A stretch of DNA of 64,000 nucleotides from Blastocystis sp. Blastoise. Taxonomy: Eukaryota; Sar; Bigyra; Opalinata; Blastocystidae. The notes below the pieces were generated by a model. It saw only the letters and a program-made list of their open reading frames with translations, did not search any database and was not told where the DNA came from. Position 1 is the first letter of the stretch; the number at the start of each line of letters is the position of its first letter. The stretch spans positions 299,501-363,500 of the forward strand of contig JBBPEB010000026.1 in assembly GCA_039096225.1 (NCBI GenBank), read 5' to 3'. The translations under genes were made by a program, and so were the position numbers. This document shows positions 62,257 through 64,000 of the stretch, one piece after another.

Positions 62257-63088
62257 GTAAAAAAAAAACATAAATAAAACAAACAGCATACATAAACCAG
62301 TTTTCTTAAGAATTTGTTTTCTTTCTTTAGTTAATTGTTTCTTTAAAATAACGTTTTGATTTGTTTCTTTTAATATAAATATGACAAGAATTAAAACTAC
62401 AAAAGCACATATAGAGGCAGCATAACTATATATATATATTAAAATAAATACATTTATAAAATATGAAAAAAATATATTATAAAAATAACATACTAAGGGA
62501 AACGAAGAGAAATAGCAGTAAGAACTCCACCAAGAAGAGGTCCAATAACGAAAGAAACAGCAACAATAGCAGTAGATTGAGTTAAATACTTAGAACGTTC
62601 TTCAGGTGCAATACTATCAGCAATATATGCTTGACCAATAGTTTGAGAACCACCAAGAATACCAGTAAATGCACGACTTACAATGAATAAAGGAAGATTT
62701 GGAGAAAAGGCTTGAAATAAAGGACCTATATAATAATGAAAACAATAAATACATAAGTAAAAAGTATTGCATATAAATAAATTGTTCCTATATATACCAA
62801 GGAAAGAACCAATAAGAGAAAGAACAAAATAAGGTTTACGACCTCCTTTATCAGATAATGAGCCCATACCCACAGCACCTACAGAGATAATTATGTTTTT
62901 AAATAGATATTAAATCATATACTGATAGCTTGTGTCAATGCATAAATACTAGCAGTATATCCAACCTCTGTAGCACTACCTCCTAATTCACTAATAATAT
63001 AGGGAAGTGTTGGGAGAACAAAAGAAAAGCCAATAGCATCAATGAAGACAGTCAAATAGACAAGAATAAGTTGTTTAGGGAAAGCCAT
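60642..63088 (-). CDS. Major facilitator superfamily transporter, paralogue 2
   Basis: About twelve exons. MAFPKQLILVYLTVFIDAIGF opens TM1; the rest of TM1-2 reads TLPYIISELGGSATEVGYTAS. The MFS signature is GMGSLSDKGGRKPYFVL. RAFTGILGGSQTIGQAYIADS and VIGPLLGGVLTAI mirror paralogue 1. A charged central loop (with ERLNEINNKLKNL) and an acidic Ser/Thr/Ala-rich tail (STETNQ at the end) follow. The first intron lies at exactly the same codon and phase as in paralogue 1 (ALTQAIS | AVG), so the two arose by tandem duplication after the introns were in place. The substrate is unknown; the GG-S-Q-T-I-G block resembles DHA1/TetA-like exporters. Divergence is substantial, so the duplication is not recent. 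Confidence 0.88.
61053..61128. repeat. (ATT)n microsatellite intron in MFS paralogue 2
   Basis: About 25 ATT units on the plus strand. In the gene's own sense this is AAT, against the usual intron polarity. Confidence 0.92.
62187..62252. repeat. (AAT)n microsatellite intron in MFS paralogue 2
   Basis: About 22 AAT units on the plus strand, ATT in the gene's sense, in the central-loop region. Confidence 0.93.
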
Positions 63089-64000
63089 TGTTCAAAAATT
63101 AAGAAAATGAATAAAAAATAATAATTAATTTTCTATATTATCAATCATGGGCAATTTTTAAAAGTAAACACTTTTTCGGCTCTTTTAGAATAAAAATCAT
63201 TATTAGCCATACAAAGTGTGTTTCTGTGGATGACGCATCTCAAATGAATATTGTTTTCTGGTTTTCATCAAAATCATAAGAATAAACGAATATTTACCCC
63301 CTTAAATAATGTTTAACATCTTTTTTCAGTCAAAGACTTAAAAATAGACAAGAATAGGTATCAATCTTGAAAAGAATATTCACGGGGAATCAAAGTTTTT
63401 AACTCTAAATCAAAAATTAATCTTGATTTTTTTATCCATTTTTCTATAAAATCGTCATTAAAAAATCAGAAAAATTCAGCAGAGAAGTTGTAGGGGGTAT
63501 ATTACCACATATCTGAGGATAATGATTGGCTTTTGACAATCTTTATTTTCATATAAATGGATATTCATCATTACCTCCAAAAAAATATTCGTGGTTAACC
63601 CAAGAATTCTCTTGAAAATCCAAAAAGAAAAATGTGGTGATAAAAATGTGTATATAATTTTTTTTAATTTATCCAGGTATAAAATTATATATTTCTAATC
63701 TGTTTTTTGGGATGTACACGAAAAGCTGAAAATGCTGATATGCATAATTTTTTTGAGTTATGGTCTCAACAAGATTATTTGAATTGATGATTTTTTTAAA
63801 TGTATTTTTTGTTATCAGGCTATAGTGAACATATGCTTCTTATCAGAAAACAACAAGAACAAAGAGGGAATAAGAAGATTGATCGTTGATTCTTTTTTTT
63901 TACTAGTTGATGTTTTGTTTAGAGAAAATGAATATGTGTATTGGATATTTGATTCGTTGTTTATAGCTTTGAGTCACTTTTCTAGCCTTTTTATCACAAA
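63089..64000. other. Terminal region upstream of MFS paralogue 2
   Basis: No gene is recognised in the last 0.9 kb. It holds ATGATTGGCTT near 63520 (inverted CCAAT) and two copies of the recurrent GC-rich motif, ATATTCACGGGGAATC at 63376-63391 and ATATTCGTGGTTAAC at 63586-63600. A gene starting beyond the window is possible. Confidence 0.5.

Overview
The window is nuclear DNA from a very AT-rich (about 80% A+T by eye) eukaryotic microbe. Evidence for this is the density of short spliceosomal introns, almost all opening GTATAT and closing ATATATAG and often filled with AT, ATT or TTTA microsatellites, together with asparagine-rich proteins, an intron-free tRNA-Glu, and single-gene transcription units on both strands. 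Every gene read here uses the standard code, with TAA and TAG as stops. A nucleus-encoded, bacterial-type ribosomal protein uL13 suggests a mitochondrion (or related organelle) that still translates. The mix of BTB/T1-TLDc proteins, a fungal-like SCT1/GPT2 acyltransferase, an Asteroid nuclease homologue and a GT61 enzyme would fit an amoebozoan or an early-branching fungal relative, but I cannot assign the species.

Layout: 0-8.4 kb holds an Asteroid-type XPG-like nuclease homologue (+), a BTB/T1-TLDc gene with an apparent frameshift (-) and a GT61 glycosyltransferase (+). 10.3-16.6 kb is one long unrecognised gene (+) coding a helical N-terminus, two large Asn/Ser-rich stretches and at least two membrane segments. 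18.1-20.5 kb is an apparently intact hAT transposase (+). 21.1-22.5 kb is an intronless secreted QUARTET3-like pectin-lyase-fold protein (+). 22.7-27.0 kb (-) codes an unusual FHA, double UBZ4-like zinc finger and telobox-Myb protein, divergent from a tiny CDC26-like APC/C subunit (+). Then come organellar-type uL13 (-), an ABHD18-like hydrolase (+), a second BTB/T1-TLDc gene (+), methionyl-tRNA synthetase with a GST-like N-domain (+), a nitroreductase-family protein (+), the tRNA m7G methyltransferase subunit Trm82/WDR4 (-), a glycerol-3-phosphate acyltransferase (+), a large GT-A-like glycosyltransferase (-), tRNA-Glu(UUC) (+), the splicing factor HTATSF1/Cus2 (-), the CCA-adding enzyme (+) and two tandem MFS transporters (-).

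The genes do not form one pathway. Four of them (MetRS, Trm82, tRNA-Glu, CCA enzyme) concern tRNA and lie within about 20 kb, which may be chance. The most unusual signals are a GC-rich near-palindrome (core CCCGYGGG or CCCGCGGTT) that recurs through exons in all three frames and also between genes, a second recurrent palindrome TCACGTGA, the FHA-UBZ-telobox protein, and the opposite strand orientation of trinucleotide repeats in exons (AAT) and in most introns (ATT).

CDS coordinates span first to last coding base with introns included. Exons were joined by hand from GT-AG sites and reading phase, so individual splice sites are predictions.
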